A DNA stretch of 64,000 bases, taken from positions 62,001-126,000 of the forward strand of contig NZ_VOPH01000008.1 of assembly GCF_009765275.1 (NCBI RefSeq), written 5' to 3'. Position 1 is the first letter of the stretch. Every line of letters starts with the position of its first letter. Source of the stretch: Chachezhania sediminis. GTDB taxonomy: Bacteria; Pseudomonadota; Alphaproteobacteria; Rhodobacterales; Rhodobacteraceae. The translations under genes and the position numbers were made by a program. This document shows, piece by piece, positions 1-7,227 of the stretch. Below the pieces are notes generated by a model. It made no database searches and was not told the origin of the DNA. It was given only the letters and a program-made list of their open reading frames with translations.

Positions 1-189
1 CTTCTGGTGTGCCTCCAGCTGGTTGATGCAGCGGATCATTGTCGATTTGCCGGACCCCGACGGCCCGCAAACGACCACCTTTTCGCGTTCGTGGACCGTC
101 AGGTTGATGTCGAACAGCGCGCTGAAATCGCCGTACCACTTGCATAGGCCCGCGATCTCGACCAGCGGCCTGTTGGTTGCGTCGGACAT
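1..189 (-). CDS. Amino acid ABC transporter ATP-binding protein (partial, N-terminal end only)
   Basis: The first 63 residues of an ABC ATPase are visible; the rest lies beyond the left edge. It starts MSDATNRPLVEIAGLCKWYG and carries a Walker A motif GPSGSGKS followed by TMIRCINQLE, which is typical of the GlnQ/AapP/HisP polar amino acid family (family knowledge). The start codon is 8 bp downstream of the stop of the permease at 198-1103, so it is the last visible gene of the importer operon running leftwards from about 2.9 kb. It should energise the two permeases on the cytoplasmic face of the inner membrane. Walker B and the signature motif cannot be checked. Confidence 0.93.
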   Translation of the reverse strand, partial: MSDATNRPLVEIAGLCKWYGDFSALFDINLTVHEREKVVVCGPSGSGKSTMIRCINQLEAHQK

Positions 190-197
190 GAAGGCTC

Positions 198-1103
198 CTA
201 TCGGCGGGTGCGGGCGGCGCGGCGTTCCAGCCAGCCGAACAGCAGCGCAAAACTGTAGCAAAGGGCGAAGTACATGGCGCCGACAAGGATCCATGTCTCG
301 AACACGCGGGTGGTGGTCGATGCGACCTCGGTCGCCAGGAACGTCAGCTCCTGGATGGAAATCAGCGAGACGATGGCCGAATCCTTGATCAGCGAGATGA
401 ACTGACCCGCCATCGGCGGCAACACCTTGCGCAGCGCCTGCGGCAGGATCACGTCGCGCAGGACGTTCAGCGGCGACAGGCCGATGGCCTGCCCGGCCTC
501 CCATTGGCCCTTGGGGATCGACTGGATGCCGGCGCGGACGATTTCAGTCACATAGGCGCCTTCGAACATCGCAAGGCACAGAAGGCCGGCCAGGAAGTTC
601 CCGAACAGCTCTGGGCGGCCGAAGAGCACGCGGAAGACGGAGTTGTCGACGGCGGGGCTGTGGGTGTCGATGTTGTCGACACCCAGCAGCGGAAAGATCT
701 GGCTGGTGACGAAGAAGAAGAAGATGAAGATGAAGACGACCGGCGGGATGTTCCGGATCAGCTCGACATAGCCGCGGGACAGGATCTTCAGGGTCAGGTT
801 GTCGCTGGTTCGGCAAAAGCCCATCACGACGCCGATCACCGTGGCCAGGATCGTGCCCCAGACGGCCAGGCGCAGCGTGGTGAACAGGCCCAGCAGCAGC
901 AGGTTCGCGACCCAGTGGCCGGTCTCCGGATCCCAGCGGATCACGAAGCCCAGGACGCGGGACCAGTTCCAGTCATAGACTAGGACGTCGTTCACCTTGT
1001 AGACCGCATAAAGGACCAGGGCCGCCACGGCGCCGAACAGGATCAGGTCGACGAAGGTCAGGCGCTTCCTTGGCGGCGCGGGCGGCGGGTCGGTGCGGTT
1101 CAT
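198..1103 (-). CDS. Amino acid ABC transporter permease (His/Glu/Gln/Arg family)
   Basis: Inner-membrane permease of 301 residues with several hydrophobic segments. The C-terminal half has the EAA loop of polar amino acid permeases (EIVRAGIQSIPKGQWEAGQAIGLSP). RNIPP in the middle is another family hallmark. It pairs with the second permease at 2032-2883 to form the channel heterodimer, as in AapQ/AapM (family knowledge). It lies between the binding protein gene upstream and the ATPase gene downstream. A 10-bp hairpin separates it from the binding protein gene. The charged, proline-rich N-terminus (MNRTDPPPAPPRKR) is normal for AapM-like proteins. The transported amino acid cannot be read from the sequence. 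Confidence 0.95.
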   Translation of the reverse strand: MNRTDPPPAPPRKRLTFVDLILFGAVAALVLYAVYKVNDVLVYDWNWSRVLGFVIRWDPETGHWVANLLLLGLFTTLRLAVWGTILATVIGVVMGFCRTSDNLTLKILSRGYVELIRNIPPVVFIFIFFFFVTSQIFPLLGVDNIDTHSPAVDNSVFRVLFGRPELFGNFLAGLLCLAMFEGAYVTEIVRAGIQSIPKGQWEAGQAIGLSPLNVLRDVILPQALRKVLPPMAGQFISLIKDSAIVSLISIQELTFLATEVASTTTRVFETWILVGAMYFALCYSFALLFGWLERRAARTRR

Positions 1104-1125
1104 GCGGGGTCTTTCGTGGAAAGGG

Positions 1126-1150
1126 CCAGAGCGCGCGTGCCGCGCTCTGG
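1126..1150 (-). terminator. Intercistronic hairpin after the binding-protein gene
   Basis: CCAGAGCGCG at 1126-1135 pairs perfectly with CGCGCTCTGG at 1141-1150 around a 5-nt loop. It starts 12 bp past the stop codon of the substrate-binding protein gene and ends before the next permease. No U-run follows, so it more likely stabilises the binding-protein mRNA or attenuates downstream expression than stops transcription fully. Confidence 0.6.
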
Positions 1151-1161
1151 TCTGTGTCGGG

Positions 1162-1989
1162 TCACTGGTTCGGGGCGACCATGTCCTTCCACGCGGACTG
1201 GTCCTTGAACCAGTAGTCGTGGGTTTCCTGCAGCCAGCCGTTCGAGATGTTCACCAGGATCCAGTTGGAAAAGAAGTTCAGCGCGTCCGGGTCGCCCTTG
1301 CGCAGGGCAAAGGCCTCGTCCCCCTTGGACAGGTTCTCGCCATTGTTGGCGACGAAGACCTTGTCGGGATAGGCGTCGGCCCAGAACCGCGGCTTGGGCG
1401 CGGACGAGATCGTGGCATAGGCGTTGCCGTTCACGACCTCCTGAAAGGCCTGGGCATCGTCGTCGAACTGGCGCAGCGTGGCTTTGGGGAACCGCTTCTG
1501 GGCGAAGTTGCAGGGCGTGGCGCCGCGACGGCAGGAAATCGTCACTTTCGGATCGTTGTATTCGTCCATCGAGGTGAAGCCGCCCGCCAGTTCGGTATTC
1601 GCGGCCATCTGCTGACCGGAATGGGCGTAGGGGATGGTGAAGTTGACCGTCAGGTTCCGCTGCGGCGTGATCGACATGCCGCCGATGATGATGTCGAACT
1701 TCTTGGCCAGCAGGGCGGGGATGATGCCGCTCCACGCCGTGGGGACGAATTCGACCTCGACCCCCATGTCCGCGGCCACCTTCTTGGCGACCTCGACTTC
1801 AAAGCCCATCAGGTTGCCATCCTTGTCGCGCATGGCCCAGGGCACGAAGGTCGACATGCCGACGATCAGCTTGCCGCGCTTCTGGATGTCGTCGACCACG
1901 CTGTCGGCGGCGGCCGGCACGGCAACTGCGGCCACGGCGGTGGCCACGACGGCGAACAGCATGGCCTTGACGGATTTCACGAACGTCAT
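1162..1989 (-). CDS. Amino acid ABC transporter substrate-binding protein
   Basis: Periplasmic binding protein of 275 residues, SBP_bac_3 family. The ATG at 1989 is preceded by GGAGGGAAAC, a strong ribosome site, so it is preferred over an in-frame ATG 14 codons upstream. It opens with a Sec signal peptide (MTFVKSVKAM, a long Ala/Val core, cleavage near PAAA-DS). The mature part has the family hallmarks GKLIVGMSTFVPWAMRD, GFEVEVAKKVA and FDIIIGGMSITPQR. A CRRGATPC stretch supplies two cysteines that may form a disulphide. It delivers an unidentified polar amino acid or amino acid derivative to the permeases encoded on both sides. The adjacent aminotransferase and deacylase suggest a modified amino acid, but this is context only. 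Confidence 0.95.
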   Translation of the reverse strand: MTFVKSVKAMLFAVVATAVAAVAVPAAADSVVDDIQKRGKLIVGMSTFVPWAMRDKDGNLMGFEVEVAKKVAADMGVEVEFVPTAWSGIIPALLAKKFDIIIGGMSITPQRNLTVNFTIPYAHSGQQMAANTELAGGFTSMDEYNDPKVTISCRRGATPCNFAQKRFPKATLRQFDDDAQAFQEVVNGNAYATISSAPKPRFWADAYPDKVFVANNGENLSKGDEAFALRKGDPDALNFFSNWILVNISNGWLQETHDYWFKDQSAWKDMVAPNQ

Positions 1990-2031
1990 TGTTTCCCTCC
2001 TGTTGGAACGATCTTCGGTTTTTATGAACAC

Positions 2032-2883
2032 TTATCGCCGGCCCCTGTTCAGGCGGCGTTCGAACAGGCTGACGCAGACCGACAGGGTGACGGTGATGAC
2101 AAGGTAGATGCCGGCGACGATGAACCAGATCTCGAACGCCATGAACGTGTCGGCGATCAGGTTCAGCCCGGCAGTGGTCAGTTCGGCCACGGCGATGACG
2201 CTGACGATGGCCGAATGCTTGACCAGGGAAATCAGCACCCCGGTCAGCGGCGGCAGGATCAGCGGCAGCGATTGCGGCACCACGACAAAGCGGAACTTGT
2301 CGAAGGCGTTCAGGCCGATGGCGTCCGCCGCCTCGTACTGGCCCTTGTCGACGCCCTGGATCCCGCCGCGGATGATCTCGCAGGCGAAGGATCCTTCGAA
2401 CAGGGCCAGGCACAGGACCCCGGTCCAGAACCGGTCGATGCCAAAGATCGGCGACAGCACGAAGTAGAACAGGAACAGTTGCACCAGCAACGGCGTGTTG
2501 CGGATGGCTTCGAGGTAGACCGACGAGATGACCCGCGCCGAAATCAGCGTGGACATGCGCGCGAAGGCGGTGACAAAGCCGATCAGAACCGCAAAGACGG
2601 CGGCAAGACCGGCCAGCTTCAGCGTCATGATCAGGCCCCGGACCAGCGGGCCCCAGATGATTTCCCCGTCGATGACGCGATAGAAGAAGGGCGTGATCCG
2701 ATACCACTGCCAGCGATATTCCATCGCCGCGGCTCCGCGCCAGATCAGGTAGCCAAGGGCGGCGAAGACGATCGCCGCCTGCGCGACCTGCCAGGTCCGG
2801 CGGGACGTGCCCGACAGATCGAACCGGGCCCGGTCCGGCAGGCGTTCGTCACGGGGCGTGGATGCCCAGACCTGCCGCTCCAT
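2032..2883 (-). CDS. Amino acid ABC transporter permease (first gene of importer operon)
   Basis: Inner-membrane permease of 283 residues, about five to six hydrophobic segments, with the motifs RNTPLLVQLFLFYF and the EAA-type loop EIIRGGIQGVDKGQYEAADAIGLNA. The family is the AapQ/GltJ group. It is promoter-proximal in an operon of permease, binding protein, permease and ATPase, the usual order for an Aap/Bzt-like importer, and is divergent from the LysR gene at 3036. The ATG at 2883 is retained; the first 40 residues are hydrophilic (MERQVWASTPRDERLPDR) before the first membrane helix, as is common in this group. Confidence 0.94.
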   Translation of the reverse strand: MERQVWASTPRDERLPDRARFDLSGTSRRTWQVAQAAIVFAALGYLIWRGAAAMEYRWQWYRITPFFYRVIDGEIIWGPLVRGLIMTLKLAGLAAVFAVLIGFVTAFARMSTLISARVISSVYLEAIRNTPLLVQLFLFYFVLSPIFGIDRFWTGVLCLALFEGSFACEIIRGGIQGVDKGQYEAADAIGLNAFDKFRFVVVPQSLPLILPPLTGVLISLVKHSAIVSVIAVAELTTAGLNLIADTFMAFEIWFIVAGIYLVITVTLSVCVSLFERRLNRGRR

Positions 2884-2924
2884 AAGTGTCCCCCTGGTTC
2901 CCGGTCGCTGAACTTGGTGCTGAA

Positions 2925-2954
2925 ACTATCGGCATTGATGTATAGTGCTGTCAA
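2925..2954 (-). promoter_or_regulatory. Candidate sigma-70 promoter for the amino acid importer operon
   Basis: On the minus strand TTGACA (2949-2954) is followed after 18 bp by GATAGT (2925-2930), about 40 bp upstream of the first permease. The region is clearly AT-richer than its surroundings and lies between two divergent genes, the place where a LysR regulator would bind. Motif match only. Confidence 0.4.
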
Positions 2955-3035
2955 TCAAATGGGGCATACGGATTTCAGAAATACTATGGATGGCTTAAAC
3001 ATTGCGCAGATGCAGCATTTGCAGATGAGGGGGCG

Positions 3036-3923
3036 ATGAAGATCACGTTCAGGCAGGTTGATGCCTTCAGAACCGTCGTGTCGACCGGGACCGTCACCGA
3101 AGCGGCGACGATGCTCGGGATATCGCAACCTGCCGTCAGCCGGCTGATTTCCGACCTGGAGGCCGAGGTGGGGTTTCAGCTCTTCCAGCGGTCCGGCCGG
3201 GTTCTGGTGCCCACGGAAGAGGCACGGCTGCTGGCGGTCGAGGTGCGGCAGGCCATCAGCGGGATGGAGCATATCAAGGAAACCGCCCGGGCCATCGGCG
3301 AATACGGTCACGCACGGCTGAACCTTGTCACCACGCCCACATGTTCGCTGCAACTGGCGCCCGACCTGATCGCGGCCTTTGCGGCGAAACGGCCGAACAC
3401 CCTGGTCCAGCTGGAGATCGAGGCCATCGACGACACGGTCGAATGGCGCGTGTCGCAGAATTTCGACTTTGGCCTGACCACCAGCGAACCGCCCAACCCG
3501 TCTTTCGAACGTCTGATCGTGCGCCGCGACGATGTCTGCTGCGTGCTGCCGCTGGGTCACCGGCTGGCGGACCGGGACATCATCCGGGCAAGGGACCTGG
3601 CGGGGGAAAGTTTCATCTCCTATGTTTCGTCTTCGCGCTTCCGGTTCGAGGTGGACGAGTTCTTCGAAGCCGAAGGGGTCGAACGGATCACCCGGCACGA
3701 GACGCGGACAACGGACGCGATCTGCCGTCTGGTGGCCCGCGGTCTGGGCGTGTCCGTCGTGGGCTGCAGCAAGAGTTACCTGGAAACCATGCCCGGCTGT
3801 GTGGCCCTGCCCTTCGAGGCGCCGTTGTCCTTCCGGGCTGTCATGTTCTGGTCGAAGAACAAGCCCCTGTCGGCCGTCGCCCGGGACTTCCTCGACATCG
3901 CCCGGGCCTCGGTCAGCGGATAG
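3036..3923 (+). CDS. LysR family transcriptional regulator
   Basis: Protein of 295 residues with an N-terminal LysR winged helix-turn-helix (residues about 1-60; EAATMLGISQPAVSRLISDLE is the recognition region) and a C-terminal LysR effector-binding domain. The ATG at 3036 follows GAGGGGGCG, a good ribosome site. It is transcribed away from the amino acid importer, so it probably controls that operon in response to the transported compound, the usual LysR arrangement (inference). It converges with the aminotransferase gene, leaving only 8 bp between the stops. The C-terminal domain contains TTSEPP and GLGVSVVGCS, consistent with the periplasmic-binding-protein-like fold. Confidence 0.95.
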   Translation: MKITFRQVDAFRTVVSTGTVTEAATMLGISQPAVSRLISDLEAEVGFQLFQRSGRVLVPTEEARLLAVEVRQAISGMEHIKETARAIGEYGHARLNLVTTPTCSLQLAPDLIAAFAAKRPNTLVQLEIEAIDDTVEWRVSQNFDFGLTTSEPPNPSFERLIVRRDDVCCVLPLGHRLADRDIIRARDLAGESFISYVSSSRFRFEVDEFFEAEGVERITRHETRTTDAICRLVARGLGVSVVGCSKSYLETMPGCVALPFEAPLSFRAVMFWSKNKPLSAVARDFLDIARASVSG

Positions 3924-3931
3924 GGCGGCGA

Positions 3932-5026
3932 TCAGGCCTGCCCGGCCAGAAAGGCCGCGATGGCGTCGCGGGTGGCCTGCAGTTCGACCGGCAGGCCCAG
4001 CGTGATGCGCAGGCAGTCGGCATAGGCCGGCGCCGCCAGCCGCCGGACCACGATGCCTTGCGCGCGCAGCGCCGCATCCGCCGCTTCGGCGGAACGGCCC
4101 GGATCGGGAAAGCGGACCAGCACGAAATTCGCCTGACTGGGGACGACCTGCAGGCCAAGGGCCTGAAGCTCCCCGGTCAACCAGCGGCGGGACCTGGCGG
4201 TTTCGGCGCGGACAAGGTCGGTGTGTTCGCGATGTTTCAGCGCGGCGATGGCCGCCGCGACAGACGGGGTCGCAACCGGGAAGGTGGTGCCGATCCGGCG
4301 CACGGTATCGACCACCGCATCGGGACCGTACATCCAGCCGACCCGTGCCCCGGCCAGCCCGAAGATCTTGGAAAACGTCCGGACCATGACGACATTCGGC
4401 GCCTCCTGGACCAGCCGATGCGCGGGTTCGTGATCGGGGGCGTCGACATATTCCTCGTAGGCGCAATCCAGCACCAGCAGCACGTGGTCGGGCAGCGCGG
4501 CGTGCAGCCGCCGGATCTCGGCGCCCGACAGATGGATGCCGGCAGGGTTTTCGGGATTGGCGACATAGACGATCCGGGTGCGGTCGCTGACCGCGGCGAT
4601 CATGTTGTCGACGGACGGCCTGAAATCCTCGTCCGGGGCCGAAACGACCTCGGCATCGTTGGCATGGGCATAGTTCGGCACCTTCAGATAGCCATTGGCG
4701 GTGCGCAGCAGTTCCGTCCCCGGCCCCAGATAGGCGCGGGCCAGCCGCGCCAGCAGGTCGTCGGACCCGTGTCCCACGGCGATATGGTCGCCGTTCAGAT
4801 CAAATCGGTCAGCCAGGGCCGGCGCCAGAAGCCGGTCCGGATCTTCCAGATACCGCTCGATCCGGTCCACCGCCGCGCGGGCGGCAATCCGGGCCAGGGG
4901 GCTGGGGCCATAGGCGCTTTCGTTGGAATTCAGCAGGATCGTCGCGGGCGTCTGGGCTTCTTCGCCGCGGCCGATCATGTGTGGCCGGATCCTGTCGATC
5001 CCGGGCTTCGCAAGGGCTATGGTCAC
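3932..5026 (-). CDS. Histidinol-phosphate aminotransferase-like PLP enzyme
   Basis: Class I/II fold-type I aminotransferase of 364 residues. It has LNSNESAYGPSP near the N-terminus (HisC-type LxxNENxxGP), YVANPENPAG, the LDCAYEEY segment and the PLP-lysine motif FSKIFGLAGARVGW, in the normal order. I start at the GTG at 5026 because GGGAGAG lies 6 nt upstream; an ATG at 5050 is the alternative. It is divergent from the deacylase gene at 5149 and next to an amino acid importer, far from other his genes. A catabolic role on an imported amino acid is therefore as likely as histidine synthesis. Family certain, substrate unknown. Confidence 0.9.
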   Translation of the reverse strand: MTIALAKPGIDRIRPHMIGRGEEAQTPATILLNSNESAYGPSPLARIAARAAVDRIERYLEDPDRLLAPALADRFDLNGDHIAVGHGSDDLLARLARAYLGPGTELLRTANGYLKVPNYAHANDAEVVSAPDEDFRPSVDNMIAAVSDRTRIVYVANPENPAGIHLSGAEIRRLHAALPDHVLLVLDCAYEEYVDAPDHEPAHRLVQEAPNVVMVRTFSKIFGLAGARVGWMYGPDAVVDTVRRIGTTFPVATPSVAAAIAALKHREHTDLVRAETARSRRWLTGELQALGLQVVPSQANFVLVRFPDPGRSAEAADAALRAQGIVVRRLAAPAYADCLRITLGLPVELQATRDAIAAFLAGQA

Positions 5027-5148
5027 GGTGTTCTCTCCCGACCTGGGCATGCTGGATCTATCACATCCGTGAATATTCGCTGCCGTTTACTTCAGAAAAA
5101 ACTATGTTAACAATCCGCTTGCGGGTCAACGTGCGCAGGCGGGGCGGG

Positions 5149-6153
5149 ATGGTGCAAAGCAGGCTGAAGATGACGATCGACCTTGCGGCTGCAGGCCGGC
5201 AGGTCGGCGATATCATGTTGCGCTGGTCGGACAACGCGACGCCGCTTGGGTATTACCCGGTGCCCGTGATCAGCATCCGCGGGGGGACGGGCCCCACGGT
5301 CCTGATCATCGGCGGCACCCATGGTGACGAATTCGAAGGCCCTGCCGCGATGATGCGCGTGGCCGAGTCGCTGGATCCGGCCCGGCTGGCCGGGCAGGTG
5401 GTGATCCTGCCTGCGCTGAATGCCCCTGCCTTCTTCGGGTCTTCCCGCGTGTCGCCGCTGGACGGGGCCAACCTGAACCGGGCCTTCCCGGGCGACCCGG
5501 ACGGTGGCCCCACGGCGATGATCGCGGATTTCCTGGAGACGGAGCTTCTGCCCATGGCCGATGCCGTCTTCGACCTGCATTCGGGGGGCAAGGCGTCGTT
5601 CTTCGCGCCCTGTTCGCTGTCGACGCGGACGGACGATCCGGCCCTGACGGCGGCCAACGACGCCCTGGCCCGCGCCTTCGGGTTGCCGCTGATGTGGCGG
5701 CTGGGCCAACACAATGACAACCGGTCGGTCAACAGCGCCGCCGCCCGGGTGGGCGTGCCGATGATCGCCGCCGAACTGGGCGGCTGCGGCGGGGTCGATC
5801 CCGCGATCGCCGACGCGACCGAGGCGGGCCTTTGGAACGGACTGCGCCATCTTGGCTGTCTCGACGACGCCCCCCTGATGCACGACACGCCCCGGTCCAT
5901 CGAGATCGCGTCGCCGTTCCATTCCCTCTATGCCCCGTCGGACGGGATGTTCGACCGCCATGTCTCGGCGGGGCAGGACGTGACGGTCGGCCAGATGGCG
6001 GGACGGTTCTTCTTCCCGCAGGAGCCGGCGCGCGCGTCGGTCCCGGTCACCTTCCCTGCGGACGGTTTCGTTCTGGCCCATTGCAACCGCGGTATGGTGA
6101 AACGCGGCGACCTTCTGGCACTTGTCGCGCAGGACGAGGTGTCGGCGGACTAG
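5149..6153 (+). CDS. Succinylglutamate desuccinylase/aspartoacylase family deacylase (DoeB-like)
   Basis: M14-type zinc hydrolase of about 334 residues. GGTHGDEFEGP gives the first two zinc ligands (His, Glu), FDLHSGG the third, and AELGGCGG lies near the catalytic Glu region. NLNRAFPG is the family arginine motif. The order and length match N2-acetyl-2,4-diaminobutanoate deacetylase DoeB and related aspartoacylases (family knowledge). ATG 5149 follows an AGGCGGGGCGG stretch; ATG 5170 is an equally reasonable start. It is divergent from the HisC-like aminotransferase. An N-acylated amino acid could be deacylated here and then transaminated. No ectoine hydrolase (DoeA) is nearby, so an ectoine role is not supported. 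Confidence 0.88.
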   Translation: MVQSRLKMTIDLAAAGRQVGDIMLRWSDNATPLGYYPVPVISIRGGTGPTVLIIGGTHGDEFEGPAAMMRVAESLDPARLAGQVVILPALNAPAFFGSSRVSPLDGANLNRAFPGDPDGGPTAMIADFLETELLPMADAVFDLHSGGKASFFAPCSLSTRTDDPALTAANDALARAFGLPLMWRLGQHNDNRSVNSAAARVGVPMIAAELGGCGGVDPAIADATEAGLWNGLRHLGCLDDAPLMHDTPRSIEIASPFHSLYAPSDGMFDRHVSAGQDVTVGQMAGRFFFPQEPARASVPVTFPADGFVLAHCNRGMVKRGDLLALVAQDEVSAD

Positions 6154-6226
6154 GCTCAGGACCCATGCGTCCTGCGCCATCGGTGCCAAATCCACGAAAG
6201 ATCAGGTGCCGGGTCAGGGGTGGCTG

Positions 6227-6378
6227 ATGGCCATCACTTCGCGCCTGGGCGCGCTGGCGAAACTGCTGGCCGGAACGCTGCGCTTCGCGCCGCTGACCGA
6301 CCGCAGTGTCCTGCCCGGCTGTTGGGCGGGGCACTGGCGACGATGATTGCCGCCCGGCTGGCCGGGCCGGAGGGCTGA
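6227..6378 (+). pseudogene. Possible small frameshifted membrane protein remnant
   Basis: An ATG after CAGGGGTGGCTG opens a frame reading MAITSRLGALAKLLAGTLRF. That frame stops at 6343, but shifting by one base near 6320 continues as LLGGALATMIAARLAGPEG to a stop at 6376-6378. The joined product would be a plausible 50-residue hydrophobic peptide. This could be a real frameshift, a sequencing error, or chance. No family recognised. Confidence 0.2.
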
Positions 6379-6411
6379 AGGCTCCGTTGCGCCGGGTTCA
6401 AGGCGCGCGGC

Positions 6412-7227
6412 TCAGCTTTCGTCCACCGCAGCCTGGTTTTCGGCTGGGGTGACAAGGCGATAGTCGCGCAGTTCCTTGGGTATCAGCACATAGATTTCGT
6501 CCGGTGGGGTCGCCAGCGCGTGTTCGGTCAGGCGCAGGTCGATGCCCATCTCGTCCAGATAGGCCACGACCCGGGCCTGGCCCTGCTGGATCTTTTCCAC
6601 CGCGACAAAGGCCGGCAGCACCGTGCTTTCGCCGAAATAGTGCTGATGCACGCCGACCGAGGCGCCGTCGTCGACCTGCCGCCGCACGCCGCCCGCCAGA
6701 ACATAGGGACAGGCGGAATAGCAGATGTCGCCGGCCAGCATCGCCGTTTCCAGCCCGGCGCTGCGGATCGCGCGGCCGATCTGCAGCGCATCCTGTACCG
6801 ATCCGCCGGGGGACATCAGGCGTACCGCGGTCAGGTCGGGCCGGTCCGCCAGCCATTCACCGAACCGGGCGGCATCGCCGGGCGCGATAGTGCCCTTCAG
6901 GAAGGCGGTGCCGTCCGCTTCCTCGAAGGCCAGCCGCGGGGGCAGGCTGTCGCCGCCCGGGAAGGCCACGCGCCGGGACGGGTCGGACGGCTGCGGCCCC
7001 ATGTCCGCGGGGCGATAACGCCGGGTCTGGTCGCCGGGGGCCACGGGTTCCCGGATCGACGGCGCGGCCGAGGGGCGCCATCCGCTCGCCAGCCCGTCCA
7101 GCCGCGCGCCGATATCCGAGCCTGCAAGGTACAGCGCGATCGCCACCTGCAGCCAAAGGACGCCCAGGATGACCCGCCGGATCGACCGCGCCGAACGGGC
7201 GGCGGGCACTTCGGTCGCGTCGCTCAT
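6412..7227 (-). CDS. Membrane-anchored ClpP-like (COG3904-type) periplasmic protein
   Basis: Protein of 271 residues. An N-terminal transmembrane segment (about residues 18-38, RRVILGVLWLQVAIALYLAG) is followed by a Pro-rich linker and a ClpP/crotonase-like domain. AVRLMSPGGSVQDALQIGRA resembles the ClpP strand with glycine-rich turn. CYSACPYVLAGG places a serine where ClpP has its nucleophile, and SVGVHQHYFG places a histidine where ClpP has its catalytic one (HQP). It could be an active serine peptidase facing the periplasm, but this is fold-level inference. Its ATG overlaps the stop of the upstream gene by 4 bp, so the two are translationally coupled and probably act together. Confidence 0.75.
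   Translation of the reverse strand: MSDATEVPAARSARSIRRVILGVLWLQVAIALYLAGSDIGARLDGLASGWRPSAAPSIREPVAPGDQTRRYRPADMGPQPSDPSRRVAFPGGDSLPPRLAFEEADGTAFLKGTIAPGDAARFGEWLADRPDLTAVRLMSPGGSVQDALQIGRAIRSAGLETAMLAGDICYSACPYVLAGGVRRQVDDGASVGVHQHYFGESTVLPAFVAVEKIQQGQARVVAYLDEMGIDLRLTEHALATPPDEIYVLIPKELRDYRLVTPAENQAAVDES

Noticed and set aside
2935-2958. TTGAT...ATCAA as a possible FNR/Anr box
   Set aside because: The gap between half-sites is 14 bp, not 4; it does not fit the FNR consensus.
5101-5115. TATGTTAAC-like sequence resembling a Xer arm
   Set aside because: Only one arm-like stretch; the partner CATAA arm at the right distance is missing. It is more simply the AT-rich divergent promoter region.
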